DNA from: Annona cherimola | Lineage: Eukaryota; Streptophyta; Magnoliopsida; Magnoliales; Annonaceae | Assembly: GCA_030490835.1 (NCBI GenBank) | Contig: CM059973.1 | Span: 86,821,641-86,885,640 of the forward strand | Direction: 5' to 3' | DNA length: 64,000 bases | Shown: positions 50,108 to 61,229 of the stretch, piece after piece | How positions within the stretch are numbered: position 1 is the first letter of the stretch | Layout: each line of letters opens with the position of its first letter | Notes under the pieces: model-generated | The model's database searches: none | Seen by the model: the letters and a program-made list of their open reading frames with translations, nothing else | What the model was told of the DNA's origin: nothing | Position numbers and translations under genes: made by a program

Positions 50108-50520
50108 GAAGCAATTTTTCAGAAACAAGGGCTTTCTATGTTTTTTTCGGCTTTCTATTTTTTTTTCTCAAAAAAAAAAAAAAAACCGATTTTTTTGGGT
50201 GTTATAAAAGGGAGTGAAGGAGGATGAGGAGGAGGAGAAAACCAGCTATGGGTTTCGGGTGATCGATGAAAAATGCCATGGGAGACAGAAGAGAATGCCC
50301 ATCAAAGACGAGAACTTCTGGGGAAGGGAATCGACGTGCGCAGAAGACGGAGGAGTTTTTCGCAGGAGGAAAATGGCCGATTTGGAATCCAAACACAAGG
50401 GAGAGAAAACAGGAGTATGACGGTGACCACCGGATGGATGGCTGGATTCAAGGTGAAATTGTGCGTTTGTCACCATTTTAATGGAAAATAATAATTTCTT
50501 TTACTGGACTTGCGGTTACG

Positions 50521-50523
<3 letters not shown>
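50108..50523 (-). promoter_or_regulatory. CBSX6 5' UTR and proximal promoter
   Basis: On the minus strand the leader before the ATG is rich in C and T (reverse of 'gaggatgaggaggaggagaa' at 50220-50239) with an A/T run. Overlapping open frames on both strands here have no domain and look like composition effects. Confidence 0.4.

Positions 50524-50558
<35 letters not shown>
50524..50558. repeat. heptamer tandem repeat (ccgaagt)5
   Basis: Five perfect copies of ccgaagt followed by a partial ccgaat. It sits about 420 bp upstream of the CBSX6 start codon. Confidence 0.95.
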
Positions 50559-50563
<5 letters not shown>

Positions 50564-50689
50564 TCCGCTCATCTCGCAATGAAGAAAAAAATAAAATTTT
50601 AATTCTCAAATCTTTTTCCGTGCAAGAGCATTGCTAAAGTGATAAAATTTTCGGATGAATTTTTTTTTAAGTAAAAGCTTTTGAAAGAG

Positions 50690-51490
50690 TGTGTTTATGA
50701 AGTGATAAAATTTTTAAATGAAATTTTTTTAATATAAAATCTTTTAATTTGAACAAAAATGATGTGATGCGGTGAGATTGAGAATGAAAAGTAAAGAGAA
50801 TAAAGTTAAAATAGATATATTATTGCTCTGAATAGTCGTGTAGAAATAATTAGAAAGTAAGATAATTGTATAGGAAAATGTAAAAAAAAAATTAAAATAA
50901 GATAGTAAAAAATTTTAAATTGAAAAGTTATAGCTTGATATTTTTTTTCTTATTGTCAAATACACCTTAAGTAGAAAATGATATGATATGATAGTGGTAA
51001 TAATGAGGAATAAAAAAATAAATTTAAAATACATAAGTTGGTTGTATTAATAGTTACGTATAAATAATTGAAAAGTAAAATAAGTAGATAGGAAGATGTG
51101 AAAAAATAATTATGAAAATTAAAAAATTTTAAATTGAAATTTTTTTATTGTAAACAAACATGCTCTATATACCACTTGACATTTTAATGTTTGTTTAAGT
51201 TGAAGAGATGGAAAAGGATGATAATGAGATGAGATTTTTTATCTAAAAAATTTTATATTTTCAAATACATAAAAGCTTTTTTAAATTTAAAATGTTGTTC
51301 TTTATTTTCAATATAATTTTCGAATGTAACTGTTATACTTTCTTCTTAGTGATGTTATTATCTATCTTTACTCTCATTTCTTCGTCTCTTTCCTACAACA
51401 ATAAACAATTATCCTACTTAACTATTTTGTCTTTATCATTCCTGCCGCATCATTTTTCTTCTTTGCTACTTTGGTGGGCAGTTAAGTATT
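50690..51490. mobile_element. cluster of 'ggtgtgtttgg' family MITE copies
   Basis: One clear copy runs 50690-50968 (gagtgtgtttatgaagtga ... gtcaaatacacctt). A second, lacking a good left end, runs about 50973-51174 ('gatagtggtaataatgagg', ends 'gtaaacaaacatgctc'). A third, partly reversed, lies at 51184-51490 ('ttactctcatttcttcgtct'). Three adjacent copies suggest a preferred insertion zone. Confidence 0.6.
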
Positions 51491-51499
51491 AATTGCTAG

Positions 51500-51813
51500 T
51501 TGGCACTTGCTAAAAATATTGACGAGATAAGCTTGAAATTTGAATGTGTGATTTGTCGGTTGGATCATTCGCGCTGGCTTTTGGAGTTGGCCCCCGTCTC
51601 CCTTAAAAATACTCCTTGCCTACTATCTCTTGGAAATAGCATTAATATGCTTAACCTGTGTATTTACTATTTAGAGCCAGCTAAGCACTCTTATCAGCAT
51701 CCATTTGAAAGGCCGCCGCCGCCGCACCTACCGGCAAAGCAGATATAAGTTTTACTTCTATTGAATAATCAACCATATATAGTATATATCACTGTGATTA
51801 AAGGCGAACTAAT
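51500..51813. other. intergenic, no gene recognised
   Basis: An 82-codon open frame (51500-51748) with a His/Pro-rich end has no known domain. Nothing else stands out. Confidence 0.35.
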
Positions 51814-51828
51814 AAGCGAGGAGCTTGC

Positions 51829-52084
51829 TGCCAACCGGCCTTCGGCCGGGTGGTCATGACGACGTCCCATAAAGTGCGTGTTCATGTGTTTGAACCCCAT
51901 AGGTTGTTTCTATTACTGTTAGGAAGCTTGTTGTCTCCATATTTAGACGGGAGTCTTATTGTCTTCCTAATTAAATAAGAATTTTTTGTCTCCTAATAGA
52001 TGGGCGGGAGACTTTTGTTTCCTTTGGGCTTGATTTTAATATGAAAAAAAGAAATAATATTGTATACAACCAATCAAAAAACAC
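51829..52084 (+). mobile_element. tRNA-derived SINE with 15-bp TSD
   Basis: A 256-bp insertion lies between perfect 15-bp repeats aagcgaggagcttgc at 51814-51828 and 52085-52099. The head resembles a tRNA promoter: 'gccgggtggtcatgacg' (box A-like) and 'catgtgtttgaacccc' (box B-like). The body has 'agacgggagtcttattg' and 'gatgggcgggagactttt', then an A-rich tail. It differs from the Au SINE. Confidence 0.85.
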
Positions 52085-52097
52085 AAGCGAGGAGCTT

Positions 52098-52627
52098 GCC
52101 TACAAGGCAATGCTTTATTTTTTTATTAGTATTTTATACAAGGTGACAACTAATATTACAATCAAGTATATTTACAACCCTCAAAAAGGAATATTTTTAT
52201 ATATACTGTCACACTAGGAGAAATCTGTAAATATCCTCATGCAAGGAAAGTTGTAAATAACCCCACCAAAGTAGGATATATTATGAAAATACATTCAGTG
52301 GAAAGACATGAGGATTGAAACCTGATCTCAACGCTAGCAAGAAATAGGCTTACCATGATGCATCTAGCATCGTGGTGCCAATGCCTCGTTGATAACTCCT
52401 ATTTTCGCCAAAGCTGCAAATAGGAGTTCGAAGTTGCTGTAAAGCATCTCATCCAGTTTTATATACAACATCCAAAGTGTAGATGATGTGTCCCTCTAGT
52501 AATGTAGGTTTTTATAGTTGTCCCCTCTTAGTGTAATGGTATTTACAAGATGTTTCTCCAAGTGTGAGAGTTGTAAATGAGCTTGATTTATAATATCACA
52601 TTGTGTATAACATTAATAAAAAAAAAT
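52098..52627. mobile_element. head-to-head pair of a second SINE family, bounded by the same target motif
   Basis: A reversed copy (about 52107-52380) and a direct copy (about 52381-52627) share a 3' segment: reverse-complemented 'gagggttgtaaatatacttg' on the left and 'gagagttgtaaatgagcttg' on the right, each followed by 'ataatat' and an A-rich tail. The reversed copy's tRNA-like head reads 'gatcaggtttcaatcctc' on the minus strand. Outer flanks are aagcgaggagctt (52085-52097) and aaacgaggagctt (52628-52640), a probable TSD with one mismatch. Confidence 0.65.
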
Positions 52628-53429
52628 AAACGAGGAGCTTAAAATATCTTATTATCAAAATCTATGCCCTGTCTTCGGCTTGGATGCCAAAATAGTTGGC
52701 GTGAATTTGTGTAGAGTATTGTGAGTAGGATGTGCAAGATTCAAAGGTCTGGTAGAAACAATACTCTCATTATCTCATTCTTAAAGTATACTTTTATCAA
52801 TTGTTTGGTCATCCAAGATAGACATCATGATAAAAAAAAATCTATGCTTCGATTCTCAGCATTTAATTGAATCGCTAATCTGGTATTTTTTTATTATATT
52901 ACATAATGTCATTCTCTTCTCTTCAAACTTGAAATTAGAGTCATCACACGTGCCACAATGTTAACCCCCCAGCCTATGCTTTGGTTCATGAATCGTTAGT
53001 CTTGTATTTAATTATAAGAATAACACTTTAGGATTATTCAGAGAGAGCTTGGATGAGATGAGATGTTGAAATAAAAATATATTTAAAATGAGAAAAAGTA
53101 TATTGACATCGAAAATATTGTATTGAAAATGAAAAAAATAAATTATTATTTTTTGAAATGAAAATTTATTTTTGAAAAATGTGAAATTCCATTCTAAAAT
53201 CATTAAATGAACAATTTAGTAATTAGCGGTCACAACGCATTGAAGAAGTATCAAACAAAAGCATTAATTTCTTGTTTTCTGTCCGGTCCGTTATTACGTG
53301 AATGTTTACTGATTAAAGACTTTGTTAACAATATGACAAAAAATGGCAATTAAAAAATTTTGTGTAGGGACTTTGCGCAGACAGATTCGTCAGGCATGAG
53401 AGTAGACGGATTCTATAAAAAAAAATGGA

Positions 53430-53791
53430 CTGATCATTTACGACCGGTCGGAAATCCGGTGATTTCCGACCGGTCAAAAAATATTTTTTTTTTTAATTTT
53501 TTTTGAAAATTTTTTTTATAAACATGTTAATCTAGTTATATTTAATCTATAAACCAAATTTTACCATTTTTGGATATGTATATATATTTATTTTGAATTT
53601 TTAAATACCCCTGTATTTAAAAATTCAAAATAAATATATATACATATCCAAAAATGGTAAAATTTGGTTTATAGATTAAATATAACTAGATTAACATGTT
53701 TATAAAATTATTTTTCAAAAAAAATAAAAATAAAAAATATTTTTTGACCGGTCGGAAATCACCGGATTTCCGACCGGTCGTAGAAGATCAG
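53430..53791. mobile_element. foldback MITE with 'cgaccggtcggaaatc' ends
   Basis: A 362-bp near-palindrome. The ends begin ctgatcatttacgaccggtc and, reversed, ctgatcttctacgaccggtc. Then cggaaatccggtgatttccg, itself a hairpin, occurs on both sides. The arms carry the shared core 'ttaccatttttggatatg' with its mirror 'catatccaaaaatggtaa'. Arm identity is very high, so the transcript would form a long stem. No convincing TSD was found (flanks aaaaatgga and gcctcattt). Confidence 0.85.
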
Positions 53792-54064
53792 GCCTCATTT
53801 TTAGTGCACGCAGTGATGGTTACATGTGCAACGATTGGATTAGAGTAGATGGTCGGAGACTCGGAGATCTATAATCCAACGAGCAACGTGCACGAGACAA
53901 AGATCGAATATTATAAAGTAGATGGGATAAGCTGGCATTGATTAAAGCCAATCATGTATTAAGTGTTTAATTCATGATCCATGCCTGAGTTATTTAATTG
54001 ATCCATCGCTGATATATTTTTTTTCCCCTCGGGTTCCTCCGGCAGTGTTTTTGCACTTATATTC

Positions 54065-54310
54065 TTCGTTGGCATGTGGAGAACGGTGAGAATGAAATGG
54101 AAGAGAATGTATATGAGACTGGTGAATTGAGGATAAAGTGAGAATTGATAAGTTAGTTATGTGGAAAGATATAAAAAATAATTAAAATATATAGACAAAA
54201 ATGAAAAAGTATTGATAATTAATATTTTGACTTTTTCATCACTTCATTCACTAACGTTTTGCCTTTTTCACTCTCACTGATTTCATTCAATTCACTTAGT
54301 TAATAGTTTG
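54065..54310 (+). mobile_element. diverged AT-rich MITE, 'ggtgtgtttgg' family
   Basis: The interior has 'ggtgaattgaggataaagtgag', cut short here as a signature, 'gataagttagttatgtgg' and 'agatataaaaaataatt', in family order. The ends are unclear. Confidence 0.4.
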
Positions 54311-54752
54311 AAATTTATAATACAGTAATATTGCAATCAAACAGGTTTTTCATCTAACAACAATATATGCCTTCTCTTAGAATGCAACTAAAACAAGCCT
54401 TAAGTTTACCCGTTCATCACTTTCAAATTTTAAACAAATGGCAATTTGCATATATAACCTAAATTTTTTTAAAAAAATTGCAATTTTCATATACTTCCCA
54501 AACTTTTTTATTTTCAAATTTATTTTTATAAATAAATTCCTTATAACTAAGATATAAAAGATATTCATTCTTATAACTTGTATGGGATTGTAATGGATGA
54601 GGATGACAGGCATCTTCTAGTTAGTAAAAATGTTTTTTCACTCATAAAAAAAAATAACATACTTCTTATGATTTTCCATATAACTTTATTTTCTTCCAAC
54701 ATATCCTCTATTTAATTTAAAATTTTTACTACATTGGAGTATAACTGAGGTC

Positions 54753-55020
54753 ATGCTTGTGTCAATATTTTTTTGAATTGGTATATATACATTATAATAT
54801 CTGATATTATAATAAAGCACATTCAACCCTCACACAATAAAAAAACTATCCTATCATCTCTACGATAGGGAAGAAATACTATAAACATCCCCACATAGGG
54901 GGAATTAATAAAATCCCAACAAATGCGGGAAAAATCGATCCCATGACTAAATGCCTCAAGCGATTTTCTTCCACCGGAGCATACCACTAGGTTGTAGCCT
55001 AGTGGCATGCTCATGTCAAT
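54753..55020 (-). mobile_element. tRNA-related SINE, reversed, same family as 52107-52627
   Basis: On the minus strand it starts 'gacatgagcatgccactagg', contains box B-like 'catgggatcgatttttccc', and ends with the family 3' segment 'gtgagggttgaatgtgcttt' and 'ataatatcagatat'. Flanks catgcttgtgtcaata (54753-54768) and catgctcatgtcaata (55006-55021) are a probable TSD with two mismatches. The head forms a hairpin around ccactagg/cctagtgg. Confidence 0.55.
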
Positions 55021-55919
55021 ACTTGAAGCTTGAATTAACACTCATACACTCAGCATGCCATACTTGGGCTATGCCCCAGTTGACCGTCCAATTTAAGGTA
55101 ACATTTAGTAATGTGACATATTATAACACTGTAAAGACGTGTAGGAATTGAGAAAGAAAATATTTTAAAAATTAGAGGAGATATATGGCATGATGAAAAT
55201 GAAGTTGAAGTAAACTAGATAATTGTAAAAAAAGATGATCGAAAGTTGAAAAAAAGTTTATTAAATAATTGAAATATCAAATCTCATGTAAAAAGCAGGA
55301 AACGTACCTTGAGCACGCGGCAAGGCTATTAGATGCCAAATGCAGTTCCATCAAAAGTAAAGTCAGAGACAACTATGTAGTATGTATAGATAATTGTTGA
55401 ATATAATGGCCTTCGCTTGTTGCATCGAAGAGCCAAAAAGCCTATCTGGTTGCCTGTAGCATGACCCGTCCAAATTACTCGCCAACACGAGCACAAACAG
55501 CAGCCGTCACTTCCTGCAAAGTGGTGGAAAACTACGTGCCTGTCTTCACCAGTGTTCTAAGAACCGGACCGGACCGGCCGGTCAGACCGTGAACCGGTCT
55601 AGTTTCCGGTTCAAAACCCGCCGGTTCGGTTCATTTATATAAAACCGTCCGAACCGGCAAACCGGCGGTTGAACCGGGATATGCGGTCGAACCGGATTCG
55701 ACCGGTCGGACGGTTTTATATAAAAAAATAAAAAAGGAACGAAGTCGCTGTTACGCAACCCGCTTCCCGTCGCCCTCTGCCCCTCTCTCATTTCCCACTC
55801 CCCTTCGTCGTTGCGCCCGCCGTCCTCACCGCGCCCGCCACTGGCTGCTCCCGCACCCGCACAGCGCCCGCCGCCTGCAGCGCCCGCAGTCGATTGGATT
55901 GGTTGTCGTAGTAGCATGT

Positions 55920-56530
55920 CGTGGCGATTGGATTGATCGGAGGCCGTTCAAGTCGATCCCCACATGGTTGTTGTCAATATCTCCATACTCGGGATTGAGC
56001 AGGGTGTCTATTTCAACCCCAAAAACATGATTCGACGAATTTCCGTTGTTCTCGAAATTGAAAACTCCGAAATATTGGCTCAGAAAGCTCCCCGGGAATC
56101 CCCTGAACGGTGAGATTGTGAAGACGAGGTCGTGGCTGCTTGCGCCTGGGAATTGGGGAACGATTGCGAAGACGTCGAGAAGAAGAGCAGGCGGCCACCA
56201 CCTGGGGATGGGTTTGTGAAGTTGAAAGGGAATGGACAGGAAACATGGCCCCGACGCTGGTTGGATGTGTTGGTTAGCTGCAAAAGGCCGCTTCTGCGGT
56301 GGATGAATGCAATGCCCTCGATTGTCACGTCGCCTTCTTTGAATCTGTTGAAGGTGAACTGATCCGAATGACCGGAGAATGCTAATCCGGTGGACAGAAG
56401 AGAGAGCAGTAGAAGAAATTGGATCCGTGATAAAGAACTTGCCATTGAAGAACAGACGAGAAGGGGGTTGTAGGAAGGAGGAATCAGAGTTCTAGATTCT
56501 ACGACAAAAACCCAAAAAACCTATATAAGT
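55920..56530 (-). pseudogene. captured 5' fragment of an L-type lectin-domain receptor kinase gene
   Basis: From the ATG at 56445 the minus strand encodes a signal peptide (RIQFLLLLSLLSTGLAFSG) and the start of a legume-lectin domain: 'QFTFNRF', 'EGIAFIHRRSGLLQLTNTS' and 'GHVSCPFPFNFTNPSPGG'. After a frameshift near 56175 the domain continues in another frame with 'FAIVPQFPG', 'DLVFTISPFRG', 'GVEIDTLLNPEYGD' and 'NNHVGID', a lectin metal-binding type motif. Homology stops near 55920, well before any kinase domain. A TATA-like acttatatag lies at 56530-56521, 76 bp before the ATG, so promoter and leader were captured too. The frame break prevents a full lectin domain. Confidence 0.85.
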
Positions 56531-56596
56531 TGCTTTGAAATGACGAAACAAGCAGTCAAAGTGCCGTAATAAATAATAATTGATTTGAGGAATATT

Positions 56597-56895
56597 TTTT
56601 CTTATACCCGCCCCAATTGCAAATAATTTCTAATATACTCATAATATTTTATTATTTTTTTCTATCTATAATATTTTATTCTAAATTCCTCTCCTAACCA
56701 CGTAATTAAAATCACCGTTATCTGTCTCATTGAAAAAATAATTTTATCATTTTAAAATTTTTTCTAATTAAAATAAATCAGTCTTAATATGACTTTCGGG
56801 TATAATCGTCTTTCCAATGGGATAGATAACGGTAGTTTTAATGACATTGTTATAAAAGGAATTTAAGATGAAATATTATGGGTATAAGAAGAATC
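56597..56895. mobile_element. Mutator-like MITE nested in the Pack-hAT
   Basis: It shares arms with the 44125-44635 element: 'aaaatcaccgttatctgtct' is mirrored by 'gatagataacggtagtttta'. Ends carry 'cttataccc' and 'gggtataag'. Boundaries are approximate and no TSD was confirmed. Confidence 0.65.
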
Positions 56896-57271
56896 TATAA
56901 AATTGAAAGGTTGGGTGAAATGTTATGGTTCTTAAAATCTAATATATAAATTTAGGATTTATAAAAATATAATTTTATCAATATATTTATTGAAAAGTAA
57001 AAAATAATTTAATATTTATGACATCGTAAATATGTCATGCTGACGTCACCGGTTCGAACCGGTTCGAACCAGACCAGTCCCTTTACCGGTTCAATGACCG
57101 GTTCGGTTCTGACAACATTGGTCTTCACAGGCCTCAGCGGTGCAGCGCAGCCGCCAGCCGTGGAGCTTTGCTGCCCATCCATGCCGACATGCGACACGTG
57201 CATCAACGTATGCGAGATTGGGAATGATTGCATGCATTCGTAGAAGGCACCTCAATAGTCGATACGGACTG

Positions 57272-58161
57272 TAGGGGTGCAACTTGGGCTGGGGTTCGGC
57301 CCGAACCCGGCCCACCGAACCCGAAAAAATATAGTGTTAAATTCTGAGATTTTGAGCCCGAACCCGAATTCAAATAGGTCTCAGTTTCGGGTTCAGACAA
57401 GCCCGAACCCGAATTTGCATTTATATAAAATATATAATTTATATTATAATAATAACATATTACTCATGGATGGATGATGGACAACAAGAGTACCGCATGA
57501 CAGACATGGACAGCTCATCGCCGAGACAATCTAACGTTTTAAGTGATTTCAATAAAATACCTATTCCCAATTTACATTACGATGCAGGTCCAACAGTTTT
57601 TTTTTTTAAAATTACTTTTCACGCCTTTTCTACTGAAGCCTTTTGACCAACGAAATCCTGTGATACTAAATATTAAATTTTTTTGAGATCTTTTTTTCCA
57701 ACGGGAAAATTTATGAGAACTTTAAAATTATAGTTGTAAAATAAGCTTAAAACAATAGAGGAGTAAAAAAATACAATTAATGATTAATAATACAATTTTA
57801 TTGACAACGTTTACACATAATCCATATTCTACTTGATACAAAGAGAATTCTCAAAACAGGTTTCTTTCTTTCTACTCTTAAGCGGTATTTGAATTTTTCT
57901 TAATTTCTTACAATAAATTGTTTTTAAAACTTTTTTATATAATAGATTTGTGATAAAAAATTATATATAAGATAAGTAACAAAGACATATTAATAGAATA
58001 TGTCAACCCGAAACTCAACCCGAGCCCGAATTTCAAAAATAGGATTAGGGTTGAGGTTTACAAATAGGGTTAGGGTTAGGGTTAAGGTTGAAATTTTACA
58101 AATAAGATTAGAATTAGAGTTGAGGTAAATCCGAGTTTCATGAGCCCGATTTGTACCCCTA
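57272..58161. mobile_element. hAT-like element, 'taggggtgcaa' ends, TSD lost
   Basis: The left end taggggtgcaacttgggct and the right end (reversed) taggggtacaaatcgggct are inverted repeats of the same type as 38070-39190. Subterminal 'cccgaaccc' and 'gggttaggg' repeats flank an AT-rich centre. The flanking 8-mers (acggactg and tatatgca) differ, so the TSD has decayed or one end is misplaced. Confidence 0.7.
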
Positions 58162-58169
58162 TATATGCA

Positions 58170-60460
58170 GGAATGCAACTAGACATCTACACGTACGATG
58201 AGGGGCAGCATGCAATCGTGAAATCACCGGACCATGGAAGTCCTTTTTTTTTTTTTTTTTTGTTGAAGCCGCGAGCAACAATGATTCGTCCGGACCCGGT
58301 TGCACCTATATCCACCGTAGCAGTTTTCCTCGGGGATTCCCAATTTTAATGGATTAAGCTTAAGTTTAATCTATGGTTAGAGTACCTGACCCGGTTACAC
58401 CTATGTCCACCATAACAATGCTAGCGCAGGGTAATTATATATTTCTACAATTTTATTTTTCATAAAAATATTTTTCTAAATATATCTACTTTTATAATTA
58501 TTGAATATATGTGTATTTTTATTTTTCAGAAAGCAACATTTTTAGGGTAAAGATGACTTAAATGTACCCTAAAATATTTTTTGAAATAAAAATAATATGC
58601 ATATTTAAAAATCATAAAATTTAGTATATGAATTCAATATATTCTAAAAAAAAATTTCATAAAAATTTTTAAAGTAAAATATATAAATTAATCAAGGTTA
58701 ACATAAGGTTATGTTAGCTCTAGATAACAATATCGTAACCCTTTATTAATAAGAAGTCTATAATTTTAACTTTTGTTTAAGTTATTATTTAGATGACAAG
58801 AGAGCAACATGAGTGTATATAGAATGTTAGATTAAAAAAGTCTAGAGTGTGAGGTTGGGCAGAGGAGGCAATTGTCTCGTGACCATGACTTCTGCGGTAG
58901 TCTATTGTTTCCTAATTTATGAAAAATGACTACCAACTTTCTAAGAACATAAAGATGGTCGTAGATTAAACTACTAGGCATCTTTTTTTTAATATTGCAA
59001 GTGGGATATCAATATCATTCTCCATCAGTTTATTTTTAAGAACTTATCTTGTTCGATTTTATCTTTTTAAAAAAGACTAGGATACCAAAGAATTATCTCT
59101 GCCAAATGCATAAAATGCAGAGGAAAAGGATGTTTGCAACGACAGATATTGATTCAGGGCGCTTTCAGGTGACGTAGGTCCAAGAATGCAGAAATATAAA
59201 GGCAGTCCCTTTGAAAAGCAACGTAATCGATCAACATTTTCACCAGACATGCGCATCATGGTCTCGTGAAGGCCGACCTGCCTGTATTTGGAGACGTGGT
59301 TGGCAATTTGGCATGTTTAACACTGTTTATTTAAATTTTGTGATGAGGCCCACCTGGACCGACGGGGTGCAGTATCTCAATTTTCTCATGACTAATAATG
59401 GTAGTTCCTCGTAAAAAAAAATAATAATAGTTGTGTCAAGTTCTAACATAAACGCTGTTGTGGAAGACTTCGTAGAACAAGCCAGTCATTGTATAGGGGT
59501 TCAAAAGCAATAAGCGAGTGCGCCAACTTCAATTGGACATAATTTTTTATTCGGAAAAAGTTACAAGAGCCACAACATAACATATAGGTAATCCCTTTGA
59601 GCTCTTTTTCGATGTAAAATCCAATGGGTTTTACATGATTCATGGTCGTCAAAGTTTTACAATAATTTATAGTTAATTTTACTAATTTTAGTAAAACGTG
59701 TGCAGTTGGGCAATTTTCGTTTCACATGCGTATAATAGTTGGCTTAGAGTTTGCTTATCTTTCTATAAATTTGTAGTTTCTCTTATTATTAGACGGTTAT
59801 CTTGCGTAATATTGTACATAATTTTCTCTAAATTTTATGTTTGAGTTTCCATATGAGACTTGTGTATCAATCTCAATGCGTAGTCATGTGCTTGTCTTGT
59901 TTCATATTTTCTCTCGTTGCGTCAAGTTACATATAATTAATAATATTAATCATGTATCAAATGCAAGTTACTTGAGTGGCCCATATAAGGGTCCCTTTGC
60001 CAGCATATTTTGGTCGGAAACAAACTCTCTTATCTCTTCCCTTAAATTTTTCAAAAAATGATTTTCTATTTTAGCTAACTAATTATCTTAACTTTTTTAT
60101 TTTTACTCCTTTATTTTAATTATTTTTTACATAATTGTCATATTTATGTTCGCTTTACTCATGTCAAATCATAATATTCTTACACTTCTCAAAATGTAAC
60201 TGTTCCACCCACCCACTGCTCTAATTAGGTGTCTAAATAATATATTGTTGACACCATTGACACAACTCAAGTTGTTTATTTAAGATGTCAGAAGTTAATC
60301 CATTTAACATCTCTTCTTGTTTCGAGTTATATCAATTTGAAAATTAATTATATTGAAAATGTTTTTCCAAACTTTAATTTAGTTAATAGTTTCTTTTGCT
60401 CTAGGAATTTCACTATAATAAAAAATGGTGATATAATTGCTAATTTTTTATATATAGAAT
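58170..60460. other. intergenic; one MITE-core relic, no gene recognised
   Basis: About 58450-58680 shows opposed AT-rich arms around 'catttttagggtaaagatg', probably an old foldback MITE. A patch at 59080-59350 is more balanced in composition, with 'gatgaggcccacctgg', a motif also seen at about 24296 ('gtgaggcccacctgg'). No coding feature was supported. Confidence 0.4.
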
Positions 60461-60471
60461 AATTTTGGTTA

Positions 60472-60856
60472 GAGAAGTGATTCTGTTCAGTCGAACTAAG
60501 TAAGGGTTAAGCAAAGAGCTTACTTTGCTCATCTAAAAAAAACTCATTTAAAATATTTTTTTACACACTTGTTTATATAATTATACTTAACGTATAAACT
60601 AAGTTTCATTTTTTGGATATGTGTATATATTTTTTAATATTTTTAAACATTTATGTGTATATATGTATTTAAAATGCCCTTACATTTAAAATTTTCAAAA
60701 ATATATATACACATATTCAAAAATGATAAAACTTAATTTGTATGTTAAATATGCTTAGATAAATAAGTGTATAGAGAAAAAAGTATTTTAAACGAGTTTT
60801 TATATGAGCTAAACGAGTCATTTACCACATAGTCTAAGCTAACAGGATCATTTCTC
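60472..60856. mobile_element. foldback MITE, 'gagaagtgattct' family, copy 1
   Basis: A 385-bp element with 9-bp TSD ttttggtta (60463-60471) against ttttagtta (60857-60865), one mismatch. Ends gagaagtgattctgtt and, reversed, gagaaatgatcctgtt. The interior has the shared core 'aaactaagtttcattttttg' and its mirror 'caaaaatgataaaacttaat'. Older than the 61230 copy by its divergence. Confidence 0.8.
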
Positions 60857-61229
60857 TTTTAGTTAGTATACATGAATTTAGCTATATATATTTGAATATA
60901 CGATTACTTTTAAGTAATATCATTTACTTGGACACAACCAATTTTTATATTTTATGCAACAGAAAATAAGCTCGGTCTAGTGCTAATTGTGTGTGGGGCT
61001 TCCCTGCTTTCGCTCTCGGTGCATGAATAGTGCCAATTTTTTATTTTTAGAAATTAAAAAATATTTATAAATATTCAAAAAATAAAAATTATATATTTAT
61101 AATCTATATACTTAGGCCAATATATTTATACCTAAAGGGTCTTGAAGTGGAAGCACCTAATGTTCACACTCCCAAAAAAACTAGATTTGTCTCCACAAAA
61201 GTAGGACAATTATCTAATATCTCTAAGTG

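Larger units (their letters stand above)
55550..57120 (-). mobile_element. Pack-type hAT element carrying a captured lectin receptor kinase fragment
   Basis: A 1571-bp element with perfect 8-bp TSD gtcttcac at 55542-55549 and 57121-57128. The ends cagtgttctaagaaccgg and, reversed, caatgttgtcagaaccga are hAT inverted repeats; dense 'accggttcgaacc' motifs fill the subterminal regions. Inside lie a lectin-kinase gene fragment with its promoter (55920-56530) and a nested Mutator-like MITE (about 56597-56895). No transposase sequence was seen, so it depended on another hAT for mobility. Confidence 0.93.

Noticed and set aside
58020..58100. Telomere-like 'gggttaggg' repeats
   Set aside because: Only a few imperfect units, part of the G/C-rich subterminal repeats of the hAT-like element; plant telomeres use tttaggg.
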